Shown here: piece by piece, positions 32,260-46,480 of the stretch
Numbering within the stretch: position 1 is the first letter of the stretch
Layout: each line of letters starts with the position of its first letter
NCBI GenBank assembly: GCA_946807835.1
Contig: OX327696.1
Location: 7,390,501-7,454,500, forward strand
DNA: 64,000 nt
Direction: 5' to 3'
DNA from: Ailanthus altissimus
Lineage: Eukaryota > Streptophyta > Magnoliopsida > Sapindales > Simaroubaceae
Notes under the pieces: model-generated
Told to the model about the DNA's origin: nothing
Seen by the model: only the letters and a program-made list of their open reading frames with translations
Databases searched by the model: none
Made by a program: the position numbers and the translations under genes

Positions 32260-33887
32260 AAATAAAAAATATAAATTTTTTAATTTTTTTTATTAAATAA
32301 AAATATTTTTTATTTAAAGATCTTATAAATATATAAATTTAATATAAAAATAAATAAAAAATTAACAAGAATATATTTTGAATATACGTTGAGTTTTTTT
32401 TATTAAAAAATTTTAAATTAAACTTCTTATTTTATAGTGAAAAAAAGAGTAAGCTTTCAATTTTTTTTTTTCTCTTTAAAAAAAATAGGTATCTTGCATT
32501 TTTTTTTCACGTATATGTGTTGTATTTTATTTTGATTAGTCTTTCATTTTAAAATAATAATTTAATTAATAATATTTATTAATTAAATTATTATTTCTTA
32601 AAATGAAATCTAATTCATGTAAATCACAAAATCCTACTCTTTGTGGGTAACGTATAATACATAACATTTGAACATTATTAGTCTTTTAATAAAAAAAATA
32701 TTAAAATTAAAATTAAAATCTTTTTGATAATTTTAAAAATAATCCTTAAGATTTTATTTATTTAATTTTTTAAATTAAATATTTAATTATATTTGGATAA
32801 GATCTTATCTATATTAATTAATTTTATCCAAATATAAAATATACATATTTGAAAATTATTTTCTGAACACAAACAATTTATGTAATAACACAAGCCTTTT
32901 TAATTGTTCACTGTAATAACGAAAGAGGTGGTATTAGGGACCTATGAACCTATAATTTCAAGCTCAAATAAACTTTGAATAACTAATTTATTTAATTTAT
33001 TAATTCTAGTGTTATTCTACTAAAAACCTAGAATTGCACTCTTGAAATTGTAGGTATAATTTACTCAAACAATTTAGAGTAGTCCATTGATTTAATCAAT
33101 ATATGGAATTCAACCCTCTATAGACAGTTCATAATTAGAGCTAGGTTAATTGCCGTTTTACTCCTCTAATTATTTCTTTATCCTTAAGTACCATTAATTC
33201 ACTAGTAAATAGTTAATTTATAATATTATTACAAATTTAGCGCTCTAACTGTTCAATTCTAGAATTAACCTTAAGAGAATCTTCTTTCTAACTTCTATTA
33301 GGAATGAATAGATTCTATATCTGTAAATCATATTCTCAATTGTTTATTTTACTATGCCAGCAAAATATAAGTTTTTAGCCTGTTCTTTAGACAAACCGTA
33401 ACGAGTATTTCAAATGACACAAACAGGAGTTTATGATCACTCAAGATTAAGATTAATTTGCATATGGTCATCAATTAATGTTATTTGAATTTTTAATTAA
33501 CAATGGTATTTTATATAAGAATTCAAATTACGTCTAATCCAGTCCTATATAATCATATTATATATAGTGCATCCACCATAATATTACTATATTAGTGATT
33601 CGGATAAAATAACTACATTTTAAATGTCTGTGGACCGCACTAGTAATATTTAATTAAAGATCTCAAACTTTAATAAATTTATTACAGACTTTTTTATTTA
33701 TTATCCATAACTTTAATCCTCTTATATATAACAATTATATATTAAAGTTATGGTTACATAAATAAACAAGGAATTTTTTTTATATTTATGTCATAAAATT
33801 ATGAACACTCATCAAGTATAAAATTGTAACTTTATTAATTTCATAAAAACAGTATAAGTACATGCTTTTAGGGCATTATTCCTAACA
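32260..33887 (-). repeat. 3' LTR region of Copia element 1, left boundary uncertain
   Basis: On the minus strand the LTR starts TGTTAGGAATAATGCCC at 33887, directly after the purine-rich 'aattgagagat' next to the coding region. This is a common arrangement in plant Copia elements. The remainder is AT-rich. The far end could not be placed; 32260 is an estimate. Confidence 0.5.
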
Positions 33888-36600
33888 ATCTCTCAATTAC
33901 CCTAAAGCAAGTGAGACATGTCTCTTAAACCTATGCCTTTAATATGACTCTCAAACGACTTAGCTGATAATGTCTTGATGAACGGGTCTGCAAGATTATT
34001 TTCAAATACTATCTTCATGACTGTTACATCACCTCTATGTACGATTTTCATGATCAAATGATACTTTCTCTCAATTTACTTTGCTTTCTTGTGGCTCCTG
34101 GGTTCCTTTGAATTTGCCATTGCCCCATTATTATCACAGTAAAGGGTCAATGGTTTATCCATGTCTAGAATAACTTCTAGATCAGTGAAGCACTTCCTAA
34201 GTCATACTACTTCTTTAGTTGCTTCACAAGCTACTATATATTCAGCCTCCATGGTTGAATCAGCAGTACTGGATTATTTTACACTTCTCCAGACTATGGC
34301 TCCACCACTAAAAAAAAACATTGACCCAGACGTCGACTTTGGATTATCTTTATTTGATTGAAAATCAGAATTAGTATAACCAATTAGGTTCAGGTCTCTA
34401 CCTAAATACACAAGTATATAGTTTCTCATTCACTGAAAATACTTGAAAATGTGCTTTATCGCAATCCAGTGAGCCAATTCAAGGTTGGATTGATAACAAC
34501 TGACTATTTTCACTGCATAGCAAATGTCAGGCCTCATGTATAATATAGCATACATGAGACTGCCAGTTGTTGAGGTATAGGGAACCCTTCTCATATCTTT
34601 TTCCTGCGAGGTGTCTTAGGACACTACTATTTAGAAAGAACAAATCCATATCGAGTCGGTAATTGACCCTTCTTGAAATTTTTCATCGAAAATTACATAA
34701 GTACTTTATCAATATACGATGCTTGAGACAATGCCAATAGTCTATCCTTGCGATCTTGAATAATTTGAATCCCAATGACATAACTTGCCCCTTATAAATC
34801 CTTCGTTTGGAAGTACTCGACTAGCCACTTCTTTATATTGGATAATGTTTCTACATCATTCCCAATGAGTAAAATGTCATCCACATAAAGTACTAAAAAA
34901 AACCACCTTTTTGTTCTTTATGTACTGGTATACACAAGGTTCATCAACATTTTGCTCAAAACCATAAAATTTAATTGTCTCATCAAATTTTAAGTTCCAA
35001 GGCCTTGAAGCTTGCTTAAGTCCATAAACGGACTTGAGCAATTTATAGACTTTATGCTCCTAGCCTTCTACTACGAACCCCTCTAATTGCACTATGTAAA
35101 TGCTCTCTTCAAGATAGCCATTCAAAAAGGTTGTCTTGATGTCCATTTTTCATATCTCATAATCGAGACATGCAGCAATGGATAAGAGAATGTAAATAGA
35201 TTTGAGCATGGCTACTGACGAGAAAGTCTCCTCATAGTCGACTCCCTTTTTTTGGGTATAACTCTTTGTTACTAGTCTTACTTTGAAAGTCTCTACTTTC
35301 CCATCTATGCCTCATTTCTTCTTGAAGATCCATTTGCATCCAATAGGTCTGACATCTTCAAGTGGATCTATAAGTTCCTAGACTGAATTAGAGTACATAG
35401 ACTTCATTTCTTAGTTCATGGCTTCTTGCTATTTTTCTTTATCAGAATCTTCCATTGCATGTCTGTATGTCAATAGATTATCTTGGCTTGTGTCAAATAC
35501 AACTACTTGTGCCTCTCTCCTTTCTCTCTAACAAGAGGATATCTCACTATCCTCTCATTACATCAAGGTTCCAAGGTGTTCTGATTATAATTGGTGATTA
35601 TCTGACTTTGTCATTCACTAACTGTCAGTGGTAAAGGTCTAATATGATCAGAAAGCATTTTCTCCAATACAATTTTATTACAATGTTTGTAGTTTAATAT
35701 ATAATCATTCTTAAGAAAAGTGGCATTTGTGGATATAATCACTTTCTTTTCTTGAGGACTACAAAATAAACCTCCTCTTATGCCTTTAGGGTAGCCTACA
35801 AATTGACAAACTTCTGTTTGCGATTCTAACTTTTCAGTCTTTCCTTTCAGCACATGTGTCAGACACCCCTATATGTAAAAATAGAGTAAACTAGGTTTAC
35901 TACCATTCCACATCTCTAAAGGTGTACTTTGGATAGATTTGGAAGGTACTACATTCAAAATGTAGACTGCGGTCTGTAGTGCATAACCCTAAAATGAGGA
36001 CGGCAATGAAGAGTAGTTCATCATAGACCTAACCATATCTAGCAACGTTCTGTTTCTCCTTTCTGCAACAGTATTTTGCTGTGGTGTTCCAGGTGCTGTG
36101 AGTTTGGATAAAATCTTATGCTCCAATAAGTGATCTTTGAACTTTGTGTCAAGGTACTTACCACCTCGATTGGATCGAAGAGTCTTAAGTGTTTTACCTA
36201 ATTGCTTTTCAGCTTCTACTAAGAATTCTTTGAACTTTCTAAAAGTCTCAGATTTTTTTTGCTTTAGGTAAATATAAATGTACCTTGAATAGTCGCCAAT
36301 AAATAAGACGAAGTATTCATAATTGTCTCTTGCTTGTACATTTAATGGACCGTAAACGCCAGTATATGCAAGTTAAAGTAGTTTCTTGGCTCTTTCACCC
36401 TTAGTTAAAAATGGTCTTTTAGTCATTTTACCCTCTAAACAGGACTCACATATAGGAAGAGTGCCAACGTTTAGCTCTCTTAAAGGACCATCCTTTACTA
36501 CCCTACTAATTTTATCCAGATTAATATAACCTAACTTAATATGCCAAAGATACGTGTCATCATTAGAAGAAACCTTTTACCTTTTAGTAGATTTAGGATA
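33888..36600 (-). pseudogene. Copia element 1 pol remnant (integrase end, reverse transcriptase, RNase H)
   Basis: On the minus strand the order is as follows. The integrase C-terminal/linker frame is 35611-35853 (G-Y-P-K-G-I-R-G-G-L-F). The reverse transcriptase has an intact Y-V-D-D box at 34876-34887. RNase H has M-E-A-E-Y at about 34250, Y-C-D-N-N and the A-D-P-F...L-R-D-M end near 33930. Integrase pieces extend to about 36590. Stops and frameshifts interrupt it. The 5' part (gag) and the 5' LTR are missing, replaced at about 36617 by another Copia copy. The plus-strand frame 34161-34361 is a shadow. Confidence 0.8.
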
Positions 36601-36616
36601 TTCTACTCTAAATAGT

Positions 36617-39000
36617 TCTCACACATTTAAACTATAGTAAATGGCTAATTTAAATATTGTAACTACTATATAATAATGATATAAGAATGGAAATTTATAA
36701 TACGTAACTTATAATATTAAAATTATATTAATATTATATAATTTATTAACCATTTAAAAGGTTTTAAAAAGTTTTCACCAACAAAAAGCCATAAAATGAG
36801 CATAAGCTATCAAATCAACATAGGTAGACATAATGGTGGCCTAATTTAACTATTTGTCCTATTATTAACCAACTAATAGTGTTGACATCTTGACTGAACT
36901 TCAACTTTTTAAGCATCTTTATCAATTTTTGACATTTTACTAACCTAATTCATTTTTTTTAAATAGCTTTATTTCAGCCAAAACATTTTTCATCTCTATT
37001 GAACTTACTTTTATAAGTTCATTTTGATGATTTTCTATAGTTTTTTAATTATGGCATACGCATTGAACATAACAACTTTATTGATGATGCACTTAAGAGA
37101 TTTCAAATCAATGTACCAAACCCTTAAAAACCTCTAAGATACCTTATAAAAGTACATTTTTAATGCCTTTAGTTCTAACTTTCCTAGTTTTATATGTATA
37201 AATGCTAGATAAAAGAAACACCAATAATTTTTTATAATTTACAAGTTTGTCTGATCGCATATATTTTAAATTTTTAAGGCTTATTGCCTTGGAAGAACAA
37301 TATAAGAAGTTTAACATGTATTAGCATACACTTGACATTGTCAAGCAAGGTCCTATTCTTCTTCTCTACTAAGCAATTTTTGTTGTAGGGTGAATCTTAT
37401 CATTTTATGCATTGCAATCCCATGTGTCTTGTAAAACTCTACAAATTCAGTGCTACAAAAGTTAAGGCTATTATCATGTCCTAGCCTTTTTATCTTTTTT
37501 TCAATTTTGTTATCCATCACGGTTTTTCAATTCTAGAAATTGTCAAAAATATTATTTTTGGATTTCAAAATATATACTAAGAGTTTTTTAAATAATCAAC
37601 TAGAAAGATTAGGAAATATTTAGCTCAACCATAAAAAGGGACTTGTGCAAGACCCTACAAGTTAGACTGTAGGTAATTAAGAGTTGAATTAGTTTTATTT
37701 ACAACTTAATCAAATTTAACTCTATGACATTTTTCAACAACACACTCATTATAGAAATCCAAGGTTTTGAGTTATAATTCATAACCCTTTGGTTATACAA
37801 CTTATTTAAACTACTTTTACTCATGTTATCTAACTTAAGATGCTAAAGCCTGGTATTATCTATTTGTCAATCTATTGAAATAGACATAATTCTAATCACT
37901 TCAATACCTTAAAGTAAAAAAATGCCATTTGTCTTTTTTCCTTGCATAACAACTATAGAACCTCTAAGCACTTCAAGCACACCTTTCTTAGCCTTAATGC
38001 TACACCCTTGATTGCTCTTTAATTCATGAACATATTTAACTTGTTATGGCACTCTTAATACCTTATCATACAATTTAACACCAACATTCCTATTCTATCT
38101 ACTTTATACGCCATGTTATTTCCCATTAACACATTACCCCCTATCTATACCATGAATAGATGAAACAAATATGGATTAGACACATATGAAAGGAACAAAT
38201 TAAGTCAAGAATCAATTTACCATCTAATTTTTCAACTAAGTCAATTATTAAGTCAGCACTCAAAGAACCTTCATCTAAAGATGCGTTAACAAAATTGTCT
38301 TCACAATAATCTTTTTTTGCTTCAACTTTGTTTTTATTTCTAGACAATCCTTTTTGAAGCAACCTTCTTTGTAGAAATAACACTTCTATTTGTTATTCCA
38401 AGATTTTGCTTTTACTTTCTTTCTTCTTTGATCTATCTTTAGCTATTAATCACTCACCAGATGCTAAGTCTTTCACTTTAAACCTCCTTTATAACTTTAT
38501 AGCGTTCAAGGAAAACTTTACGTTGTCTATTGTTAAATATTATCCCCCTTCAAGTAAAGTATCAAATCATACAAGGATCTTAACAAAATGATGGCCTAAT
38601 CCTCATCTTCCAATTTCGTATATATAAATTCAAGATCAAGAATGATTTAATTAAACTCATTAATATGATCTTTAACAAATATTCCCTCTTGCATACATAG
38701 ATATTCTCATTTCAAACACAAGCAAGTTGTTGTTTACTCCTTAGTTACACCTCTTAAAACTCTGTCATATAAGGAAAGAACAATGGCACTATGTACCTTA
38801 TTCAAGATCTACTCCTTTTGTTCATGAGTCATGGTCTCTAGCATCTTTGCTCTACCAAAAAGTGCTTTTTTGAGACCTTAAGCTACAATATTGGCTTGCA
38901 TCTTGAATTTTCAAAAATTTAAGTCATTAGTTCCATCAAATATTTCAATCCCATTACTTGATATCATGGTTGAAGAGAAAACCCTAGTTTTAATACCAAT
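36617..39000 (-). pseudogene. Copia element 3, copy A: integrase and gag remnants
   Basis: This stretch aligns with 57966-60420. A minus-strand reading shows the integrase segment with F-C-S-T-E-F-V-E-F-Y-K and I-R-F-T (about 37370-37470) and gag pieces near 38350-38980. The degenerate primer site reads TTGGTATTA on the minus strand at 38991-38999. The frame 38141-38383 is gag/protease-derived. All is broken by stops. Confidence 0.7.
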
Positions 39001-40975
39001 TTATTGAATCTTGGACCTTGAATTTAACTAATAAAGGTTGAGATGATTGAAGAATTGAACAAGTAAATGACAAAATTAAACATTGTTTAGCAAAGCCTAT
39101 ATCCTTGGGGACAAAGACTGAGATTTAGCTTCCATTGAATCAAACATATTTAAAAAGGCTCTTTAAAATTACAAAGAGCAAATTAACTATGAACCACTAA
39201 ATTTAGTTAAGTAATTCATCCATTATGAGCTATTAAAGACTCTCTTATCATTAGCAATAATATATTAGTTAGCAACAAGCCATAACAACCTTCAATTGCC
39301 TGTACATAAGCTATACATAGTCACTTAATAAACTTTTAACAACCCTTCCCTCCTCCCCAATGTTGGTTAAAAAACTTTCTAATAGATTTACAAACCAATT
39401 TCACCTTTATGCATATACTTCTCAACTTTCACATATTTGTAACTATTTAGAACTACCTAAATATTTAAGTGTATTGTACACTAGTTTTACCTTTAAAAAA
39501 CTCTATGTTTCATTCTTCTATTAATTCTCTCAAACATAGTTTTGTCTTAACTTAAACAAGCTAATATAAGTAATTCTTCTTTAAATTTGTTGACTTTTTG
39601 TTTTAATATTTTATATTTCTAATGGGATTTCATGTTTTAACATGTAATTTAGGTAATTAATAATTAGTTTTGAATTTATTATTTAAATTTTAAATATAGT
39701 TATGTTGAGTTCATATAGTTAGTTTTAATGCAATTTTATATCTGTATAAATTATTGCAGTATTTGTATGAAATTTAAGACTCAATGTTTATAATATAAGC
39801 ATCGATATATAATTTATTTATGATTTTTTAGTGTTGTTTGGGGTGATGAATTTGTGATATATGTTGGAAGGATTTATGTACTTCAAATATGATTGTTTTA
39901 ACCTTTAGGTCTTAGGGTTTTAAGACTGTAGAAATATAATTGAAATTTTCCATTAAAAAAAAAAAGAAAATGTTTAGTAACATGTTTAAAAGGTCCCATG
40001 TTCAAATTCATGATAAAGTGGACAAAATACCAAGAGCAAATTGACTCGAAGGAACCGATTGAAAAAGTTTGGGTCAATCCAGTTTTGGTCTTATCTGAGA
40101 ACTAATAGGGTCCAAAATAAAAGGACCTAGTCGGCTCTCTCAATTGTGAGAGGGTCTTAAATTGAATTGAAAGTCTAAAAATAAAGAAGAAAAAAATAAA
40201 AAGTGATACAAAACGATAGCGTTTTAAACCTATAAAAATAAAGATTCAAAACAGTCAAAATGCACCATTTTAGGACGTGTTATTTTATCCTCTCTCTCTC
40301 TCCTCTTATTGTTTTTTTATCCTCTTAACTTTCCCATCAGTTGTCATTGTCAAACATTGTTGTTGCCTCATACTCTTGGCTATCACTTATTGCCTTTATC
40401 ACCTACAATCTCAACCGTTCATTGTTATCCAACTTTGTCTAAATCCCAACTTTGGATTGGGATAATAAAAATTGGGAAAATTCTCCTATTTGACTAAAAA
40501 AATTACAAATTTATTTTGACATCAACTAAAGATTTTAAATTAAACTAATCAAATATACATTTTTTTCATTTTGCCCTTTCACAAATAAAAGTATCTTTAA
40601 CTCATTTTTCCTCCTCTTCTCTCTTGGCCACAACTCATATTTTTCTCGAAATTCTTCAAATTTTGTAGATTAGTTTCAAATATTGCATATTTTAAAGATT
40701 TAACTAAAATAATCAATTTGTGGAGTTGAAAAAACTAAAATTATGCAAAAATTAGAGAGTTTTTATTCTAAATTATCTCAATTGTGACTAGCATACAGTT
40801 AGATCTTTCGAATCTGATCTAGACTAAAGTCTGCCACCCTTAATTTGAGGGATGAAATATAATATTTTCAAAATCTTAACTTGAAATAAAGTTTTAATCA
40901 AATTGGCCTTTCATGGGCATTTTTATTATAACTCGACTTGTGATGATTGAAAAATTATCAATCTCCATCAATTAT
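39001..40975 (-). repeat. LTR region of Copia element 3, copy A
   Basis: It follows the primer-site relic and is shared with about 60425-62010 up to 'gattgaaaaattatcaatct' at 40965. It contains a CT-rich run near 40293-40310. The plus-strand frames 40277-40465 and 40309-40497 are shadows of this run. The exact LTR edges are not defined. Confidence 0.5.
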
Positions 40976-41186
40976 ATGCTAGTAAAAGTTTAGAAGAAAA
41001 TTTATTTAAAAAGACAATTCGAATTCTCCAATTATATATATGATAAAGTAAACCTCCTCTCACTTTTTACTCATCTATAAAAGCTATTGTTTCTAGAATT
41101 CTTTAAGCTTTGATATTCAATGCTTCATTCAGACATTACTCATGATTTCCAAGTTGAAAGTATATGGAAAGAGTATTATTAAAACT
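40976..41186. other. Short unassigned spacer between Copia elements
   Basis: AT-rich, 210 bp, with no supported feature. It ends where the LTR of Copia element 2 begins. Confidence 0.3.
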
Positions 41187-41849
41187 ATTAGGAGAAAAAG
41201 CGCTTGACACAAGTATGAATAACATAGTAAATAATGGAGAAATTATATTAAAGAATGAAAGATAGAAGAAAAAACACAACAAACTATATGGTTCAACAAT
41301 TTTCTACGTCTACGCAGATCAAGATCTTGGTTTTTATTATTGAATCAATAAAAATTCACAAAAACTCTTAAAAAGAGCTCACAAAGAATCTCTTTTCACT
41401 CACTGTAATGGATTGCACACAATTGCACTCTTTTGGTGTCTATATTGTGATGTTATTTAATTAATGTTTATAAGGGTTTATATAGTGATTGTAAAGACCT
41501 TAGAAAGCTTAAAACTAGTTAGAATAAGAGTTCTAATTTTTAAGAGTCCAAATCCTACTCCAAAAAGTTAATTGAGCCAAAATAGAAAATACTCATAAAT
41601 TATTGTGTGAAAAGTACCTCGGTAAACAGTACCCCCATGTGAAGAGTATCTTGCATCCAGGCTTTCATTTTGCTTTTTCCTTGCATGGCCTTGACGTATT
41701 AAGCTTCTTGCAAACTCTTTATAGTATCCAACTCAAATCTACACTTTTTTTTTTATTTTGAATCACTAATTTGTAACAAACCCTTCTTTAATTCAATATC
41801 TTCTAATAAGCTCTCAAAGATCCTTCATCTCCATGTCATTTTACTTCAT

Positions 41850-43560
41850 ACTTAGAGGTAACTCCAGTTAAGTCTTTACAAAGGACAAACTTAACCGAGA
41901 GCAGTGGTTTAGTCAACATGTCAGTAAGAGTTTTAGATGATGTAATCTTTATTAGACTATTCTTGCCACTTTGAACGATCTCTCTAATGAAATAGAGCCT
42001 ACACCAATGTGTTTTGACCTCTCATGAAATATTTAATGCATGTTTAAGTGTATAGTACTCTTGCTATCACAATACACACCAATGTCAATGTTTTCAATAG
42101 CTATCATCTCTGCACATATACCATTTAACCATACAACCTCTTTATAGCTTCTCCTAGAGTTATACACTCCACTTCCATGGTTGATAATACCATTATGGTG
42201 TTATAAAATTAATCTCTAACACACATTATACCCAAATACTGTGAATATGTACCCAGTCAAAGACCTTTTCTTGTCAAGATCACTCGCATAATCTAAGTCA
42301 ACATATCCTCTTACTATTTTACCCCAAATCTCAACCTTTTTATACAACAAACAATGGTTCGACGTTCTTTTTAGATATCTTAATATCCACTTAATTGCAA
42401 GCCAGTGATCTTTTACCTAGATTTACCATGTATCTACCCATGACACTCACCACTTGTTTTATGTCTGGTCTTGTACAAACCATCGTATTCATGATACTCC
42501 CAACAGTGCTAGCATATGGTACTTTATTCGTCTGTAATTGATCCTCTTTAAATTATAGTGACTGTGCTCCTGATAGTTTAAAATACTTGGTCAAAGGACT
42601 AGAGACAGCCTTCGCATTAAGTATACCAAACTTCTCTAGTATCTTGAGTATATATCTCTACTATGATAAAAAGATAACATCTCTTCTTTCCATTATAATA
42701 TCCATACCCAAAATCTTCTTTGTTACTCCCAAATTCTTCATCGCAAACTCACCACTCAACTGCTTCTTCAATTTCTGTATTTCTTCTATATCTCTATATT
42801 TAATCAGTATATCGTCCACATATAAAAGTAAATATATGCTTATCCCACTACTTAAGCTTTTAAAGTACACGTAATCGTTATACTTGCTTCTATTGAAATC
42901 ATAAGTCATTATTAAATTATCAAATTTCTTATATCATTTAGTAGGAGATTACTTCAACCCGTACAATAACTTTTTCAATAAGCAAATATGGTCTTCTATG
43001 CCAAGTTATACAAAATTTTATGGTTATGACATGTATATCTTCTCTTCAAGCTCTCTATATAAAAAAAGTTGCCTTTATGTCCATTTGCTCTAATATAAGT
43101 CAAGATTTTCACATATGGCTATTAAAATCTTAATATATGTGTGCTTGACAACTAGTGAGAATATCTCATGAAAGTCTATCCCTTCACACTAAGTGAAACC
43201 TTATGCTATTGGCCTACCTTTAAACCTTATAGGCTCTATTCCTATTATCTTCTCTTTATCTTTGTACACATATTTGCACCCAACTAATTTCTTGTAATAA
43301 GGTCTCTCTACCCAAACCCAAGTATTATTCTTAAGAAGAGAACGAATCTCATCTTTCATGTCCTGCTGCCACTTCTCATTATTTTCACTCTTCATAGCCT
43401 TTTTATATGTCATCGGCTCATCATACTCAAAAATATATGTAGAAATAAAGGCATAAGCAATTAAATCTGCTTGAGCGTACTTTATTGGTGGATTTATCGT
43501 TCTTCTTAACCTATCTCTAACTAGTTGGTACTCTTCAAGTTCCATCTCAAAAGTCCTAGT
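41850..43560 (-). pseudogene. Copia element 2 reverse transcriptase/RNase H remnant
   Basis: The frame 43201-43545 is the N-terminal reverse transcriptase part (W-x-x-D-M-K-D-E-I with N-N-T-W, then V-G-C-K-Y-V-Y). The frame 42661-42909 contains L-L-Y-V-D-D-I-L-I with the box at 42811-42822, then M-K-N-L-G. RNase H pieces continue to about 41850. Frameshifts and stops separate them. The plus-strand frame 42587-42874 is a shadow. Confidence 0.8.
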
Positions 43561-43849
43561 CTGTCTTCAAGTGGACTTAGAAGAACTGACCAATGTAATT
43601 TGTTCAACTTCAAGGGTTACCTTGCTAAAGTGTTGATTTGGGGGCATCTTAGATCTTCTCGTAGGCTCCACTCCAACTTTAACTATTTTGGGTATTGAAA
43701 CTTCCTTAGGTACAGGTTCCTCTTTCTATTCTTCTTGAAGATCTATAATTATTACCGTCTCATCAGCCATCATATCTTTACTTATGATATTTCTTAGTGG
43801 TTTTAACATTTTGTGCCACATCTTGTATCCTTTCACGCCATTGAGATAC

Positions 43850-44640
43850 CCTATGAATACCATTTTATTACTCTAGGTTCTAATTTGACTTGCTTATCAT
43901 ACATGAGCGTTAAGATACCAAATATCTGAAGGTGATTATACTTTGAAAGGCTCCTAGACCACTTTTCTTCTAAGGTCTTGAAGTATATCACAGATGACAG
44001 ACTTCTGTTGATCAAATAGACTGCTATAATTATAGCCTCACCCTAAAATGCTTTAGACATCTTTGCATTGGTCAACATGCATCTAACCCTTTTAAGTAAG
44101 GTCATGTTCATCCTCTCTACCAGATCATTCTCCTAAGATATTGATCTCATAGTTTTATAGTCTGTAATTCTATACTCAGCACAAAAGCCATCAAATTCTT
44201 TGTTGCAATATTCTATGCCATTATCAGTCCTTAATCTTTTAAGCTTTTTACCAAATTAAGTTTTAACATGAGTCTTCCATGTTTTGAACATCGCAAACAC
44301 TTGCTCTTTACTCTGAAACGTATATACCTATAAATTTCTTGAATAATCATCAATGAACGTGAGAAAATACCTTTAATACTATAAGTTACTGCTTATGCTG
44401 GCCCCTAAAGATCCGAGTGTATATAATCAAGATTGCCCTTTTATTTTGTGTGCTCTGGTATTAAACCTTACTCTATGTGCTTTTTCTAGTACACAATGCT
44501 TATAAAACTCCAATAGCTAGAACTTGTACTCTCCAAATGTCATTTCATTGTACAACTTTTTTAGGTTCCTTTCACATTGATGAGCTATCCTTAGATGCCA
44601 TAACTTGATTTACATATTCTCATCATTAATAGAGAATGAT
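43850..44640 (-). pseudogene. Copia element 2 integrase remnant
   Basis: On the minus strand the order is L-W-H-L-R-I-A-H (about 44590), F-I-D-D-Y-S-R (about 44350), L-R-T-D-N-G-I-E-Y (about 44220), V-E-R-M-N (about 44110) and A-V-Y-L-I-N-R-S (about 44010). These are the gag-pre-integrase and integrase core motifs in the right order. Several stops interrupt the reading. Confidence 0.75.
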
Positions 44641-45099
44641 GCATAACTACTCATTGCCTCTCCTTCTAGCATATATACACCTTTGTTCTTTTTACCTCTC
44701 ATCATAACTATGAAACCTCTTAACACTCTCATAACCCCTCCATCAATGAAACATCTATTCTAATTTAACATTTCCAATAAGATCAAGTTCCTCTTGAGGT
44801 TAGAAACATACCTAACTTCTAATAACTCTCTCACTCTCCCATTTTGAAACATAAGTTTAACACTACCAATTCTTATTACTTCACAAGCTATGTCATGACC
44901 TATTAAAACCTTACTTCCAATAACGGGCTAAAATTACTAAACAATGACTTATTTGGGTACATATGGATGCATAACCAGAATCTAAAACCTATTAGTCAGT
45001 ATTCTTACTATCAAAAGTGACAAGAGTTTCTACGCTGTCATAGCTATCATCATAAACTAAGGTAGCATCCGCCTCTCTTTTCTTATCCTTTACTTTCTT

Positions 45100-45840
45100 C
45101 TAAAGACAATCATTTATAAAATACTCATCTTTCTTATAGCAATGGCACTTCCTAGGTTTATCCCTAGACTTCGATTCTGAGCCTTTCTTTTTCCATCTCT
45201 ATATGAAATGTGTCTTCTTGTAGAAATCCTTCTACATTAGCCGGTATTTGCTTTCTCAATTTCTTTGAGTTTAACAATGATTTCATATCATTCATGACTA
45301 AACTCTATTTGTCATAGAATAACGTATCAACAAAGTGCTCATAATTATGAGAAAGAGAACTCAGTAGGATGATCGCCTTATCTTTATCTTTTATCTTCTC
45401 ATTAATAGTCTTTAGATCAATTATTATCTTGTTAAAGGCATCTATATGGTCTTTTATCAACATTACCTTAGACATAGATAGTTGATAAAGTTTCCTCTTT
45501 ATATCCAAACAGTTGGCCAATGACTTTGTTATATAATGAATACCCAACTTCTTTCAAAGACTAATAGCTGTCTTTTTACCAGTAACTTCCTTTAAAACCT
45601 TATTTCTAAATGATAAAACAATTATACTCAGAGTCCTTTCTCGATTGTCTCTCTTATCTTCTTTAGATTTTGATGACTCTGTCTTCTCTTCTTCGTTAAA
45701 TAAGCTATAATCTCCTCTATAGCTAAGCCTAATCTTTGACTTACTAGTAACGGTGTCACCTTAATCTTTCACAGATTAATATCATTCGTACTATTAAATT
45801 TCTTGACTTTATATTTGAGTGTGACCATGACTGTTAAAAT
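45100..45840 (-). pseudogene. Copia element 2 gag remnant
   Basis: The frame 45305-45547 has the Copia gag UBN2-like pattern: K-R-K-L-Y-Q-L, then D-H-I-D-A-F-N, then D-K-A-I-I-L-L-S-S-L. A Cys-His cluster follows near 45110-45160. It lies between the primer site and the integrase remnant, as expected. Confidence 0.7.
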
Positions 45841-46266
45841 CTTTACTCTGATACCAGTTTGTTGAGGTAGAAGCACTTTACACAAGTATGAATAATGCAG
45901 CAAATAATAAAGAAACTATAGAAGAGAATAAAAGATAGAAAAAAGAATATAATAATTTACGTGATTCGACAATTGCCTACATCCATGATAGATCAAAATC
46001 TTACTTCTTATTATTAAATCAATAAGAATTCACAAAGAATCACTTTCTCTTACTACAAGGGATTACACACAATTGCTCTCTCAATTGCTCTCTTTTGGTG
46101 TCTATGTTGTGATGTTGTTTAATTGATGTTTATAAAGAAGTATATAGTGATTATGAACATAAAAACCCTAAAACTAGTTAAAGTAATAGTCCTTACTTTT
46201 AGGAGTCCAAATCTCACTCAAAGAAGTCAATTGAACCAAAATAGAAAAAAACTCATAAGTTACTGG

Positions 46267-46480
46267 GTGAATAAATTAGGCTAAACCTATAGTGTATATG
46301 AGTGAGCTTATAAAGTTTGGTAAGTAGATGTAAGCTCAAATTGGGTTGAACCATTGTATATTCAGTATCTTTTTTTGTCTCTCATCTTTATTTTGTTAAT
46401 ATCAATTTATGATTTTCCAACAGAAAAACAAATTTAACTCACAAACTTAAAAAGTTTCCCATATTTTTACAATAAGGCTT
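46267..46480 (+). repeat. Gypsy LTR fragment related to 31350-31520
   Basis: Shared blocks are 'ctatagtg.atat.a.tgagc', 'taagt.g.a.t.aagtt' and 'attcagt.tcc/t' followed by 'ttattttgttaat'. The fragment starts abruptly at the right LTR edge of Copia element 2. Confidence 0.5.

Larger units (their letters stand above)
41187..46266 (-). mobile_element. Copia element 2 with two LTRs, defective
   Basis: Left LTR (about 41187-41620) and right LTR (45860-46266) share long blocks ('acaagtatgaataa', 'tcaataa.aattcacaaa', 'ctcttttggtgtct'). The primer site CTCTGATACCA at 45846-45856 is the complement of initiator tRNA-Met and sits 3 bp from the right LTR, so the element reads on the minus strand. gag, integrase and reverse transcriptase remnants lie between. 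The right LTR is cut at 46266, where a Gypsy LTR piece begins. Confidence 0.8.
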
